Origin: Novosphingobium olei
GTDB taxonomy: Bacteria; Pseudomonadota; Alphaproteobacteria; Sphingomonadales; Sphingomonadaceae
Direction: 5' to 3'
Length of the DNA stretch: 64,000 bases
Assembly (NCBI RefSeq): GCF_012927405.1
Contig: NZ_JABBGM010000008.1
Location: forward strand, 92,030 to 156,029
Below the pieces are notes generated by a model, which saw only the letters and a program-made list of their open reading frames with translations, searched no databases and was not told where the DNA came from. The translations under genes were made by a program, and so were the position numbers. Positions 35,890 through 44,923 of the stretch are shown in pieces. Within the stretch, counting starts at the first letter, position 1. Every line of letters starts with the position of its first letter.

Positions 35890-36669
35890 ATGACCCGCTC
35901 AAGCGCTTCTTCCGATCCCCGCCGCGTCATTGTCGTTACCGGAGCCGCCTCCGGCATAGGGCGGGGGACGATGCTTCATTTTGCCGCGCTGGGCTGGCGC
36001 GTCGTCGGGCTGGACCTCGACGGCGAGGGGCTGGCCGAGCTTGCGGCGATGCTGCCGCGCAGCGATGCGCTGACGGTGCTTTGCGATGTCGGCCGCGAAT
36101 CGCAGGTGCGGCGGGCCTTTGCCCGGATTGCGGCGTGGACCGACGGGATTGACTGCCTGGTCAACAATGCCGGTATCGCCGATCCATACTGCGGGCCGCT
36201 CGACAAGCTGGCGCTGGCCGACTGGCAGCGCTGGATCGATGCGAGCCTGACCGCCGCGTTCCTGTGCAGCCGAGAGGCGCTGGGATTGCTCCGGGCGCGG
36301 GACGGCGCCTCGATCGTTCACGTCGCCTCCACCCGGGCGTTGCAGTCGGAGCCAGAAAGCTTCGCCTATGCCGCGGCCAAGGGTGGCCTGTGTTCGCTCA
36401 CCCATGCGATGGCGGTCAGCCTTGGGCCGGAACTGCGGGTGAACGCGGTGCTGCCGGGCTGGATCGAGACCGGGCCATGGCAGAGCGGCGACCGCCGTCG
36501 CGAGCCCGCGCAAAGCGAGCAGGACAAGGCGCAGCACCCAGTCGGCCGCGTTGGCGAAGTGCGCGACATCGCCGAAACGATCGCCTGGCTGGCCGATGCC
36601 GGCTTCGTCACCGGGCAGCAGATCGTTGTCGACGGGGGCATGACGCGCAAGATGATCTACGCGCAGTAA
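35890..36669 (+). CDS. SDR-family oxidoreductase
   Basis: A 259-residue classical SDR. The nucleotide-binding TGAASGIG is at about residues 17-24, NNAG near 93, the catalytic Ser in HVASTRA and the YxxxK motif in YAAAKGG. VLPGWIETGPW and VDGGMTRKM at the C-terminus fit the family. It starts 7 nt after the GGCT-like gene, so it is probably the third gene of a small operon with the phosphatase. The substrate is not evident. Confidence 0.88.
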   Translation: MTRSSASSDPRRVIVVTGAASGIGRGTMLHFAALGWRVVGLDLDGEGLAELAAMLPRSDALTVLCDVGRESQVRRAFARIAAWTDGIDCLVNNAGIADPYCGPLDKLALADWQRWIDASLTAAFLCSREALGLLRARDGASIVHVASTRALQSEPESFAYAAAKGGLCSLTHAMAVSLGPELRVNAVLPGWIETGPWQSGDRRREPAQSEQDKAQHPVGRVGEVRDIAETIAWLADAGFVTGQQIVVDGGMTRKMIYAQ

Positions 36670-36736
36670 CGTCCGCGCTTGCAGTCGGGCGGTTGCGCGT
36701 GCAACCTGTTGGACAAGGGTACAACAGGGGTTTGCC

Positions 36737-38026
36737 ATGAAGAACAAGGTGATGATGGCGTCGGTTGCCGCGCTGCTGCTGGCGGGCACGGCGACCGGGG
36801 TGCAGGCGCGAACGGTGGTGGTGCGCGCGGGCCACATGATCGACGTCGTGGCGGGCAAGCGCGTCGACGATGCGCAGGTCGTCGTTACCGATGGCCGCAT
36901 CACTGCCGTCGGCAAGCGTGGCGATGCCGTGCCGCAGGGCGCCGAGGTGATCGACCTTGGCGGGCGCACTCTGCTGCCGGGCCTGATCGACATGCACGTC
37001 CACCTGACCGGCGATCCGCGTTATTCCGGCTATCGCGGGCTGGAATACACTGATGCGTTCTGGACCGTGGTGGGCGTGGCGAACGCGAAGAAGACGCTGG
37101 ATGCCGGGTTTACCACGGTGCGCAACGTCGGTGCCGGCAATTACGATGACGTCGCGCTGAAGCAGGCGATTGCCGAAGGGTACATCACCGGCCCGCGCAT
37201 CGTACCGGCGACCTATGCGCTGGGCGCGACTGGCGGGCACTGCGATTCGACCGAGTTTCCGCCCTCGATCCACGCCGATGCCCCGGGCGTGGCCGATTCC
37301 GCCGATGCGTTCCGTGCGCTGGTGCGCAAGGTGCGCAAGTACGGTGCCGAAGTGATCAAGGTCTGCGCGACGGGTGGCGTGTTCTCGAAGACCGATTCGG
37401 TCGGGGCGCAGCAGATGAACGATGCCGAGCTGAAGGCGGTGGTGGACGAGGCGCACATGCTGGGCATGCGCGTGGCGGCGCACGCGCACGGCACGGCCGG
37501 CATCAATGCGGCGCTGCGAGCAGGCGTCGACACGATCGAGCATGCGAGCCTCGCCGATGCGGAAAGCTTCCGCCTGGCCAAGGAAAAGGGCGCGGCGCTC
37601 GACATGGATATCTACAACGACGACTACATCCTGGCCGAAGGCGAGAAGAATGGCGTCTTTGCCGAGAGCCTGGAAAAGGAGCGGATGATCGGGCGCAAGC
37701 AGCGTGAGACGTTCCGCGCCGCCCATGCCGCGGGCGTGACGCTGCTGTTCGGCACCGATGGCGGCGTCTATCCCAACGGCAACAACGCGCTGCAGTTCGC
37801 CAAGATGGTCGAATGGGGGATGACCCCGATCGAGGCGATCCGCGCAGCGACGCTCACGGCCGCGAAGTTCCTCGACAAGACGGGCGATGTCGGCGCGATC
37901 GAGGCAGGCCGCTACGGCGACCTGATCGCGGTCGACGGCGATCCGCTGGCCGATGTGCGGGCGCTGGAGAAAGTAAGCTTCGTGATGAAGGGCGGCGAGG
38001 TGGCCAAGGCCGCCCCGCCGCGCTGA
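36737..38026 (+). CDS. Exported metal-dependent amidohydrolase (dipeptidase-like)
   Basis: A 429-residue amidohydrolase-superfamily enzyme with a signal peptide (residues 1-24, ending GVQA), hence periplasmic. Metal-site motifs follow the superfamily order: LIDMHVHLTG near residue 84, EVIKVCATGG with a bridging-type lysine near 213, AAHAHG near 246, TIEHAS near 266 and LFGTDGG near 340. The pattern fits the Xaa-Pro/Xaa-Arg dipeptidase-like group. A role in peptide or N-acyl amide hydrolysis is likely; the exact substrate is not known. Confidence 0.87.
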   Translation: MKNKVMMASVAALLLAGTATGVQARTVVVRAGHMIDVVAGKRVDDAQVVVTDGRITAVGKRGDAVPQGAEVIDLGGRTLLPGLIDMHVHLTGDPRYSGYRGLEYTDAFWTVVGVANAKKTLDAGFTTVRNVGAGNYDDVALKQAIAEGYITGPRIVPATYALGATGGHCDSTEFPPSIHADAPGVADSADAFRALVRKVRKYGAEVIKVCATGGVFSKTDSVGAQQMNDAELKAVVDEAHMLGMRVAAHAHGTAGINAALRAGVDTIEHASLADAESFRLAKEKGAALDMDIYNDDYILAEGEKNGVFAESLEKERMIGRKQRETFRAAHAAGVTLLFGTDGGVYPNGNNALQFAKMVEWGMTPIEAIRAATLTAAKFLDKTGDVGAIEAGRYGDLIAVDGDPLADVRALEKVSFVMKGGEVAKAAPPR

Positions 38027-38037
38027 AGGCTGCGGCC

Positions 38038-39915
38038 CTAGAACTCCGACCAGTCGTCCGCGCCGGATGCGGCCGGGGCGAAGCCGCCGTTGGCAACGCG
38101 CAGGGGGGCAGCCTCGGCCACGCGCACCGGCGTCGGCTCGTAGGCGGGGGCCGGCATAGCCTTGGCCGATGTGGTCGGGCCGGGGAAGGCGGCAAGGTTC
38201 GCGCCTTGCTGGCCAAGGTGGAAGCGCGCGACCTTGTCGAGCAGTTCGGCTGACTGGGTAGCCAGGCTGCGCGCGGCGGCAGTCGATTCCTCGCTCATCG
38301 CCGCGTTCTGGTGGGTCATCTTGCCCATCTCGTTGATTGCGGCGTTGACCTGGATCAGGCCGGCCGACTGCGTTTCCGAAGCTTCGGCGATGCGGGTCAT
38401 CAAGCCGCTGACGCGGTGGATCTGTTCGACAATGCGGGCGAGCGCGCTGCCCGTTTCGGAGACCAGCGAGACGCCGTTGGCCACTTCGCGCGAGGCCTGG
38501 CTGATGCGGGTCTTGATCTCGCTCGCCGCTTCCGCCGATCGCTGGGCAAGCGCGCGCACTTCGGTGGCGACGACGGCAAAGCCCTTGCCCGCTTCGCCTG
38601 CGCGCGCGGCTTCGACGCCGGCGTTGAGCGCGAGCAGGTTGGTCTGGAACGCAATGCCGTCGATCAGGCCGATGATCTGTTCGATTTCGCGGCTGGTGCC
38701 TTCGATCGCGTCCATCGCGGCGATGGCGCGACGCACCACGTCCTCTGACGCGGTTGCTTCGCCGGTTGCGCCGCTGACGGCCTGGTTGGCTTCGCGCGCG
38801 GCATTGGCGCTGTCGGACACGGTGCGCGTTACCTCGGCAAGCGCGGCAGCCGATTCCTCAAGGCTGGCGGCCTGTTCCTCGGTGCGAGATGACAGGTCCT
38901 GGGATGCGTGGCGGATCTCGCCCGCGCCGCGGTCGACGCCGTGCGAGACCGTGGCGATTTCGGCCATCGTCTGCGACATGGTCGTGACCGCGCCATTGTA
39001 ATCGGCCTTTAGCGAGGCGAACACGCCGGGCAACTCGGCCTCGATGCGGTGGGAAAGATTGCCACGCGACAGTTCGGACAGGGCTGCGCCGATACTGCGG
39101 ACGATGAGCTGGGCCTGGTCGTCCTTGGCACGCTCGGCCGCAACGAGCAGGTCTCGCAGGGCGAGCGTCGCGCGCGAAAGATCGCCCACTTCATCGCGCC
39201 GGTTGGTGGCGCGGGCAATCACGTCGGTGCGCCCTTCGGCGAGCAGCGAGATCGTTTCGGTCACTTCAACCAGCGGATTTGCGATCTGGCGCGTCAGGAG
39301 GACCAACAGCACGCCGGCCACGCCGAAAGCGATGACCGTGACACCGACCACGATCAATCGCACGGTCCATGCCGCGGACGCCGCGTCGGCTGCCAAGTCG
39401 GACATCAGCTTGGCCTGCGTGTTCTGCATGCTTGCTGCGGCATCGTTTAGCCGATTGAAATCGGCTTCAGAGGCTTTGAAGCTGTCGAAAGCTTCTTGGT
39501 TGCGGTTCTGTGCGGAGAGCGCGATGCGGGCATCCGATTTGACATAGTAGGCATCGCGCAAGGGGATGAACGCTTCGAGCGCAGCCTTCGTCTGCGGCTT
39601 GTTCAAGCGCGGTCTCAGCCAGTCGACCTTGGCGTCGATGATCGAGCGCAACGCGCGAATCTTCGCGGCCGCAGCGTTGATTTCGTCCGGCGTGACAGAC
39701 AGGATATGCCCGGCTTCGGCGCCGCGCATGTCAGAGACTGCTGTGTTGATGTCAGCTGCGGCCTCCAGCTTTTCGCGCCGCGCTACGCCAAGGTCCTGCG
39801 TGATACTGGAAAGATAGCCGACCGCAAAGAAGCCGGTCGCGCCAATGATCAGAAGGGTTGCGATAAAGGCGCTGATAGCCAGCATCAGCTTGCGGGAAAT
39901 GGGCAGGTCGGTCAT
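38038..39915 (-). CDS. Methyl-accepting chemotaxis protein with CheR-tether-like C-terminus
   Basis: A 625-residue chemoreceptor. It has a TM helix at about residues 10-33, a four-helix-bundle-type periplasmic domain to about 185, a second TM helix to about 210, a HAMP domain, then the signalling hairpin with the conserved tip [20 protein letters not shown] and [14 protein letters not shown]. The last residues, DDWSEF, match the xWxxF pattern of the CheR-binding pentapeptide found at the end of high-abundance receptors. No che or flagellar genes are in the window. The ligand is unknown. Confidence 0.93.
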   Translation of the reverse strand: MTDLPISRKLMLAISAFIATLLIIGATGFFAVGYLSSITQDLGVARREKLEAAADINTAVSDMRGAEAGHILSVTPDEINAAAAKIRALRSIIDAKVDWLRPRLNKPQTKAALEAFIPLRDAYYVKSDARIALSAQNRNQEAFDSFKASEADFNRLNDAAASMQNTQAKLMSDLAADAASAAWTVRLIVVGVTVIAFGVAGVLLVLLTRQIANPLVEVTETISLLAEGRTDVIARATNRRDEVGDLSRATLALRDLLVAAERAKDDQAQLIVRSIGAALSELSRGNLSHRIEAELPGVFASLKADYNGAVTTMSQTMAEIATVSHGVDRGAGEIRHASQDLSSRTEEQAASLEESAAALAEVTRTVSDSANAAREANQAVSGATGEATASEDVVRRAIAAMDAIEGTSREIEQIIGLIDGIAFQTNLLALNAGVEAARAGEAGKGFAVVATEVRALAQRSAEAASEIKTRISQASREVANGVSLVSETGSALARIVEQIHRVSGLMTRIAEASETQSAGLIQVNAAINEMGKMTHQNAAMSEESTAAARSLATQSAELLDKVARFHLGQQGANLAAFPGPTTSAKAMPAPAYEPTPVRVAEAAPLRVANGGFAPAASGADDWSEF

Positions 39916-40018
39916 CGCTACGGTCCGCGTCGTTGAACACGATGCGGCTAACGATGCCGGGTTAGGACTCCGGACGGCGCGCCATCGGGAAAAATACAGT
40001 GGCCGCGCGGCGATTGCG

Positions 40019-40498
40019 TCAGTCTTCGGCCGGCTTGCTGTTCAGCTGGATGTAGTTTTCGATTCCCATGCGAGCGATCATGTCGAACTGCTTTTCGAGC
40101 GTGTCGACGTGATCTTCCTCGCTTTCGAGGATGTCCTGCAGCAGATCGCGGGTCACGTAGTCGCGCACGCTTTCGCAATGGGCGATGCCGTCCCTGAGCA
40201 GAGGGATCGCGTCCATTTCCAGCGCCAGGTCGGCCTTCAGGATCTCTTCCACGCTTTCGCCCACGCGCAGCCGGCCGAGCGCCTGGAAATTGGGCAGGCC
40301 GTCCAGGAACAGGATCCGATCGGCCAGCTTGTCGGCGTGCTTCATCTCGTCGATCGATTCGTGGCGTTCGAATTCGGCGAGTTTCTTGACGCCCCAGTTG
40401 TCGAGCAGGCGGTAATGCAGCCAGTACTGGTTGATCGCGGTCAGCTCGTTGAGCAGCGCCTTGTTGAGATATTCGATGACCTTGGCATCGCCCTTCAT
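40019..40498 (-). CDS. bfr: Bacterioferritin
   Basis: A 159-residue haem-containing iron-storage subunit that assembles into a 24-mer. Ferroxidase ligands fit: E18 ([10 protein letters not shown]), E51 and H54 (DEMKHAD) and the C-terminal [11 protein letters not shown] pair. M52 is the haem axial ligand. ATG 40498 has GGGAGAAGCGCC upstream; a longer upstream frame is not supported. It lies 95 nt downstream of bfd on the same strand, and control by the Fur-like sites upstream of bfd is likely. Confidence 0.96.
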   Translation of the reverse strand: MKGDAKVIEYLNKALLNELTAINQYWLHYRLLDNWGVKKLAEFERHESIDEMKHADKLADRILFLDGLPNFQALGRLRVGESVEEILKADLALEMDAIPLLRDGIAHCESVRDYVTRDLLQDILESEEDHVDTLEKQFDMIARMGIENYIQLNSKPAED

Positions 40499-40593
40499 GG
40501 CGCTTCTCCCGGAAAATGGCTGGCAGGACGGGAATGGTGCCCGCACCGGGCCGTGTGGGCAAGCGCCAAGCGAGGCTGCGCCGGGTTAAAAGG

Positions 40594-40770
40594 TTAAGCC
40601 GCCACGCAGGCGCGTTCGTCGGCGATCACGTCCTCTGCATCGTCAAGGCACTGGCGGCACTGCGGCTGGCAGCCGAGCCGGCCGTAAAGCGCCTCTGCAT
40701 CGCCGCCATGGCAGCGAGCGGTGGCGCGCAGATCCTTTTCGCGGATCGCATTGCAGATGCAGATGAACAT
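40594..40770 (-). CDS. bfd: Bacterioferritin-associated ferredoxin
   Basis: A 58-residue [2Fe-2S] protein that reduces bacterioferritin so stored iron can be released. It begins MFICICNAIREKD and has the family's cysteine pattern: C4-x-C6 and C38-x2-C41 (CQPQCRQC). ATG 40770 is preceded by GGAG 11 nt upstream. Two Fur-box-like palindromes lie 36-83 nt upstream of the start, which fits induction of iron release under iron shortage. Confidence 0.92.
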   Translation of the reverse strand: MFICICNAIREKDLRATARCHGGDAEALYGRLGCQPQCRQCLDDAEDVIADERACVAA

Positions 40771-40805
40771 CGGGCCCGAATCTCCGAAGCTGACCTACTC
40801 CTTGT

Positions 40806-40853
40806 AATGAGAGGCGTTCGCATTAGCAAGGCTTGTTGCGAATGGTTTGCGAG
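40806..40853. promoter_or_regulatory. Two Fur-box-like sites upstream of bfd-bfr
   Basis: AATGAGAGGCGTTCGCATT (40806-40824) and GTTGCGAATGGTTTGCGAG (40835-40853) are both 19-bp 9-1-9 sites of the same type as the perfect palindrome at 30251. They lie upstream of bfd and also upstream (by more than 200 nt) of metA on the other strand. Fur or a Fur-like iron regulator is the inferred ligand. Confidence 0.6.
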
Positions 40854-40984
40854 AAGTTGCCCGGACGGTCGGTACGCGCGCTTGGTTGCAATTGCGGCAG
40901 TCGCGCGCTACATCGCCGCCAGCATCAAGAGTTGGGGAAGACGCCCCGACGCCAACCTGCCTTCTCCGGGCAAGGTGGCGCCTC

Positions 40985-41048
40985 CTCGCACGGAGGGATG
41001 TGGCCGGTCCGGCAACCAAGCGGAGCCCAGGCTGCATTTCCGTGCGAC
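40985..41048 (+). ncRNA. Structured metA leader, candidate SAM riboswitch
   Basis: A 9-bp perfect closing stem, TCGCACGGA (40986-40994) with TCCGTGCGA (41039-41047), encloses GGGATGTGGCC, CCGGCAACC and GGCTGCATTTCC in order. These resemble the GGAGGGA, GGCAACC and GGTGCTAATTCC elements of the S-box (SAM-I/IV) superfamily. It ends 45 nt before the metA start. A SAM-responsive leader before the first methionine-pathway enzyme is biologically expected. The fold is shorter than a canonical SAM-I aptamer, so the class is uncertain. Confidence 0.55.
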
Positions 41049-41092
41049 GCGCCCGTCAGCGTCCGTCCCTGCCGTTGCAGAGGAAGTTGCCC

Positions 41093-42001
41093 GTGCCGAT
41101 CCGCATTGCCGATAGCCTGCCCGCCCGCCGCACGCTCGAAGCCGAGGGCGTGATCGTGATGGGCGAGACCGAGGCCGCGCGGCAGGATATCCGACCGATC
41201 CGCATCGCGCTGCTGAACCTGATGCCCGACAAGATCACCACCGAAACGCAGATCGCCCGGGTGCTGGGGGCAACGCCGCTGCAGGTGGAGCTGGAGCTGC
41301 TGCGCATCTCCGACCACGTGAGCAAGAACACGTCGGCCGGGCACCTGGCTGAATTCTATCGCCCGTGGTGCGAGGTGAAGGGGGAAAAGTTCGACGGGCT
41401 GATCGTGACCGGCGCGCCGGTTGAAACGATGCCGTTCGAGGACGTCACCTACTGGGACGAGCTGCGGCGGATCTTCGACTGGAGCCAGGACAACGTCCAC
41501 CGCACGCTGTCGGTGTGCTGGGGCGCGATGGCGGCGCTGCACCACTTCCACGGGGTGGAAAAGCACAACCTGTCCGGCAAGGCCTCCGGCGTGTTCCGCC
41601 ACCACAATCGCGCGCCCGCCAGTCCGTGGATGCGCGGGCTTCCCGACGTGTTCGACGTGCCCGTATCGCGCTGGAGCGAGATGCGCCGGGAGGACCTGCC
41701 CGAAGGGCGCGGGCTTCAGGTCCTGGCAGAAAGCGACGAGACCGGGCTGTGCCTGATCGACGATCCGGCGCACAACGCCCTGCACATGTTCAACCATCTG
41801 GAATACGATACGCTGACGCTGGCGGGCGAATACGCGCGCGACGAGGGTGGCTATCTGCCGCAGCACTATTTCCCGAGCGACGATCCCAAGGCGCACCCGG
41901 TCAACACCTGGCGTGGAAACGGCCACATCCTGTTCGGCAACTGGATCAACGAGACGTATCAGACCACGCCGTTCGAGCTGGGAGATATCGGGAAGAGGTG
42001 A
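41093..42001 (+). CDS. metA: Homoserine O-acetyltransferase (MetA family)
   Basis: A 302-residue MetA-family acyltransferase that acylates L-homoserine as the first committed step of methionine synthesis. The nucleophile is C142 (SVCWGAM), with H235 and E237 in HMFNHLEYD. Position 111 is glutamate (GAPVE); in this family Glu111 has been associated with acetyl-CoA and Gly111 with succinyl-CoA, so acetylation is predicted. GTG 41093 (VPIRIADSLP) is chosen because AGAGGAAG lies just upstream and the family begins MPI(R/K). A structured leader precedes it. Confidence 0.94.
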   Translation: MPIRIADSLPARRTLEAEGVIVMGETEAARQDIRPIRIALLNLMPDKITTETQIARVLGATPLQVELELLRISDHVSKNTSAGHLAEFYRPWCEVKGEKFDGLIVTGAPVETMPFEDVTYWDELRRIFDWSQDNVHRTLSVCWGAMAALHHFHGVEKHNLSGKASGVFRHHNRAPASPWMRGLPDVFDVPVSRWSEMRREDLPEGRGLQVLAESDETGLCLIDDPAHNALHMFNHLEYDTLTLAGEYARDEGGYLPQHYFPSDDPKAHPVNTWRGNGHILFGNWINETYQTTPFELGDIGKR

Positions 42002-42138
42002 GCGCGCGCCGGGTAGCGCTTGCCTTTCTGGCCCGCTTCCCCTAATGGCCCCGCTTCCGCAGCGCGGATTCGAGGACTCGCCTGGCCAACTAGGGCTGCC
42101 ATGGCGGGTCTGCCGCGCTTTCAGTCAAGGAGACGAAA

Positions 42139-42342
42139 ATGCCCAAGCTCAAGACCAAGAGCGGTGTGAAGAAGCGCTTCAAGATCACCGCATCGGGCAA
42201 GGTGAAGCACGGCGTTGCCGGCAAGCGCCACCGCCTGATCAGCCACAACGCCAAGTACATCCGCCAGAACCGCGGCACTGAAGTGATCTCCGACGCCGAT
42301 GCGAAGGTGATCAAGAAGTGGGCGCCCTACGGGCTGAACTGA
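42139..42342 (+). CDS. rpmI: 50S ribosomal protein L35
   Basis: A 67-residue basic ribosomal protein of full family length. It has the [15 protein letters not shown] start and the [15 protein letters not shown] core. AAGGAGA is 6 nt before ATG 42139. It is paired with rplT 13 nt downstream, the universal arrangement. infC is not upstream here, so the pair has its own promoter in 42002-42138, which I cannot define. Confidence 0.98.
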   Translation: MPKLKTKSGVKKRFKITASGKVKHGVAGKRHRLISHNAKYIRQNRGTEVISDADAKVIKKWAPYGLN

Positions 42343-42355
42343 GGAGCGCTGACTT

Positions 42356-42715
42356 ATGAGCCGTATCAAGCGTGGTGTTACCACCCGTGCCAAGCACAAG
42401 CGGATTCTGGATCAGGCGAAGGGCTATCGCGGCCGTCGCAAGAACACCATCCGCGTCGCCCGTCAGGCCGTCGAAAAGGCCGGCCAGTACGCTTATCGCG
42501 ACCGCAAGGTTAAGAAGCGCACGTTCCGCGCCCTGTGGATCCAGCGCATCAACGCCGCTGTCCGCGCCGAAGGCCTGACCTATTCGCAGTTCATCCACGG
42601 CGTGAAGCTCGCCGGGATCGAACTCGATCGCAAGGCGATGGCCGACCTGGCGATGAACGAAGGTGGCGTGTTCACCGCCGTCATCGCGCAGGCGAAGGCT
42701 GCTCTTCCGGCGTAA
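42356..42715 (+). CDS. rplT: 50S ribosomal protein L20
   Basis: A 119-residue basic protein of the large subunit, needed early in 50S assembly. It has the family [15 protein letters not shown] start, the [20 protein letters not shown] segment and the [11 protein letters not shown] core. It ends 25 nt before a strong terminator. Confidence 0.98.
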   Translation: MSRIKRGVTTRAKHKRILDQAKGYRGRRKNTIRVARQAVEKAGQYAYRDRKVKKRTFRALWIQRINAAVRAEGLTYSQFIHGVKLAGIELDRKAMADLAMNEGGVFTAVIAQAKAALPA

Positions 42716-42740
42716 TTGCTGGTCGAAGCCAACCGGATTG

Positions 42741-42772
42741 GGGCGCCACCTGCAAAGGTTGGCGCCCTTTTT
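42741..42772 (+). terminator. Intrinsic terminator of rpmI-rplT
   Basis: GGGCGCCACCT / AGGTTGGCGCCC form a stem with a short loop, followed by TTTTT (42768-42772). Confidence 0.85.
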
Positions 42773-42879
42773 CGTCTGCGCGGCGCGAGGCGGGCGCTCG
42801 ATCCTCATCTCGGTGTTTCTTTTGAAACCGGATTGGGTCTATGCCGTGTGCCAACAGGGCATGACAGGGGATCGCACAA

Positions 42880-43776
42880 GTGTCCGGGGGCATTGTTGTC
42901 CGGGTTCGGTTTCATCCGCCGCCAGCGGAGCTGCGGCCGTATTTCACCAGCTTCTACCTGACCGAGATCGACGTGCCCGAAGGCGCCAGCGCATTCGACT
43001 GGCTCCATCCGGAATGGGCCAACCTGCGCATGTTTCAGGGCAGCTATCCCGATAGCGACATCGGCGGCGGCGCACCGCTGGGCGGGGTGCAGGCGACCTT
43101 TACCGGACCCACCAGCACCACGGTGCGCTTTTCCGTCGGCACCACGCGGATCTGGGGGATCGGCTTCCTGCCGCTGGGCTGGGCGCGGTTCGTCGATGCC
43201 CCGGCGCACGTCTATGCTGATCGGCTGATGGACCCGCGGAAAGAGCGGATCTTTGCCGCCTTTCGTCCGCTGATCGAGGGCCTGTTCGGGGAAACGGCGG
43301 ACGAAGCGGGCGAACTTGAAAGGATCGGCGCGCACTTCGCCGCCCGCGTGCCGGTCGAACTGCCGGACGAGGAGCGGATCGTCGCCTGCCATGCCGCGCT
43401 GCTCGATCCCGACCTTGCGACCGTGGCCGACTTTGCCGAAGCGGCGCGGCTGCCGGCGCACACGCTGGAGCGTCTTTGCCGGCGGCACTTCGGGTTTCCG
43501 CCGCGCCTGCTGCTGCGCCGCCAGCGCTTCATGCGCAGCCTGGCGCAATACATGCTCGACCCCAGCCTGAAATGGATCGGCGCGATCGACGGGCACTACC
43601 ACGACCAGGCCCAGTTCGTGCGCGACTTCCACCGCTTCATGGGCATGAGCCCGAGCCAGTATGTCGCCGCGCCTCACCCGGTGCTGTCGGGCGTGATGCG
43701 CGCGCGGCTCGAGGCGGCGGGCGCTGCGGTGCAGGCGCTGCACCACCCGCTGCTCAAGCATCCGGCAGATAGGTAG
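42880..43776 (+). CDS. AraC-family transcriptional regulator
   Basis: A 298-residue regulator with a DUF6597-like N-terminal domain (about 1-140, [12 protein letters not shown]) and a C-terminal AraC-type helix-turn-helix region (about 175-270, with [27 protein letters not shown] and [21 protein letters not shown]). GTG 42880 is preceded by AGGGGATCGC. It is paralogous to the regulator at 33495. It lies upstream of pheS on the same strand with a 58-nt gap, but nothing suggests it controls pheST. The effector is unknown. Confidence 0.86.
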   Translation: MSGGIVVRVRFHPPPAELRPYFTSFYLTEIDVPEGASAFDWLHPEWANLRMFQGSYPDSDIGGGAPLGGVQATFTGPTSTTVRFSVGTTRIWGIGFLPLGWARFVDAPAHVYADRLMDPRKERIFAAFRPLIEGLFGETADEAGELERIGAHFAARVPVELPDEERIVACHAALLDPDLATVADFAEAARLPAHTLERLCRRHFGFPPRLLLRRQRFMRSLAQYMLDPSLKWIGAIDGHYHDQAQFVRDFHRFMGMSPSQYVAAPHPVLSGVMRARLEAAGAAVQALHHPLLKHPADR

Positions 43777-43834
43777 GGGCGGGCGGGTAGCGGGGTTGGA
43801 TTCGCTGCGGTTTGGCGCTAGCGCGCGAGCCACC

Positions 43835-44923
43835 ATGGAACAGCTCGATCAAACTCTCGCCGCGATCGCCGCGGCCGACACGCCCGAAGCGGTGGAAGCG
43901 ATCCGCGTGGCCGCGCTCGGCAAGCAGGGCTGGGTCTCCGCCCTGCTCAAGACGCTGGGGCAGATGAGCCCGGAAGAGCGGCAGGTGCAGGGGCCGGCCA
44001 TCCACGCCGCGCGCGAAGGCGTGACCGCGGCGCTGGCCGATCGCAAGGCGGCGCTGGAAAGCGCGGCGCTCGAAGCGCGGCTGGTGGCCGAAACGGTCGA
44101 TCTGTCGCTGCCCGCGCCCGAGGTGCCGCGGGGTTCGATCCACCCGGTCAGCCAGGTGATGGAAGAACTGGCCGAAATCTTCGCCGACCTGGGCTTTGCC
44201 GTGGCGAGCGGGCCGGAGATCGAGGACGACTGGCACAACTTCACCGCGCTCAACATGCCCGAGACGCACCCGGCGCGCGCGATGCACGATACGTTCTACT
44301 TCCCCGATACCGACGCCAAGGGCCGGTCGATGCTGCTGCGCACGCACACCAGCCCGGTTCAGATCCGCTCGATGATCGCGCAAGGCGCGCCGATCCGCAT
44401 CATTGCGCCGGGCCGCGTCTATCGCTCTGATTCGGATGCGACGCACACGCCGATGTTCCACCAGATCGAAGGGCTGGTGATCGACAAGGGCATTCACCTC
44501 GGCCACCTCAAGTGGACGCTGGAGACCTTCCTCAAGGCGTTCTTCGAACGCGACGACATCGTGCTGCGTCTGCGTCCCAGCTACTTCCCTTTCACCGAGC
44601 CTTCGGTGGAGGTCGACGTCGGCTACACGGTGATCAACGGCAAGCGCGTGGTCGGCGGTGGCGGCGACGTGGAGAACGGCGGCTGGATGGAAGTGCTCGG
44701 CAGCGGCATGGTCAACCGCAAGGTGATCGAATTCGGCGGACTCGATCCCGACGAATGGCAGGGCTTTGCCTTCGGCACCGGCGTCGATCGCCTTGCCATG
44801 CTGAAATACGGCATGGACGACTTGCGCGCCTTCTTCGATGGCGATGCGCGCTGGCTGTCGCACTATGGTTTCGGGGCGCTGGATGTGCCCACCCTTTCGG
44901 GCGGCGTGGGAGTTAGGCCGTGA
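43835..44923 (+). CDS. pheS: Phenylalanine--tRNA ligase alpha subunit
   Basis: A 362-residue catalytic subunit of the alpha2-beta2 class II synthetase. An N-terminal coiled-coil region (about 1-85) precedes the catalytic domain. Motif 2 is [20 protein letters not shown] near 207-226, and motif 3, [13 protein letters not shown], is near 315. The start is ATG 43835 (MEQLDQT). Its stop overlaps the pheT GTG by 4 nt (GTGA), matching the fixed stoichiometry of the complex. Confidence 0.97.
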   Translation: MEQLDQTLAAIAAADTPEAVEAIRVAALGKQGWVSALLKTLGQMSPEERQVQGPAIHAAREGVTAALADRKAALESAALEARLVAETVDLSLPAPEVPRGSIHPVSQVMEELAEIFADLGFAVASGPEIEDDWHNFTALNMPETHPARAMHDTFYFPDTDAKGRSMLLRTHTSPVQIRSMIAQGAPIRIIAPGRVYRSDSDATHTPMFHQIEGLVIDKGIHLGHLKWTLETFLKAFFERDDIVLRLRPSYFPFTEPSVEVDVGYTVINGKRVVGGGGDVENGGWMEVLGSGMVNRKVIEFGGLDPDEWQGFAFGTGVDRLAMLKYGMDDLRAFFDGDARWLSHYGFGALDVPTLSGGVGVRP

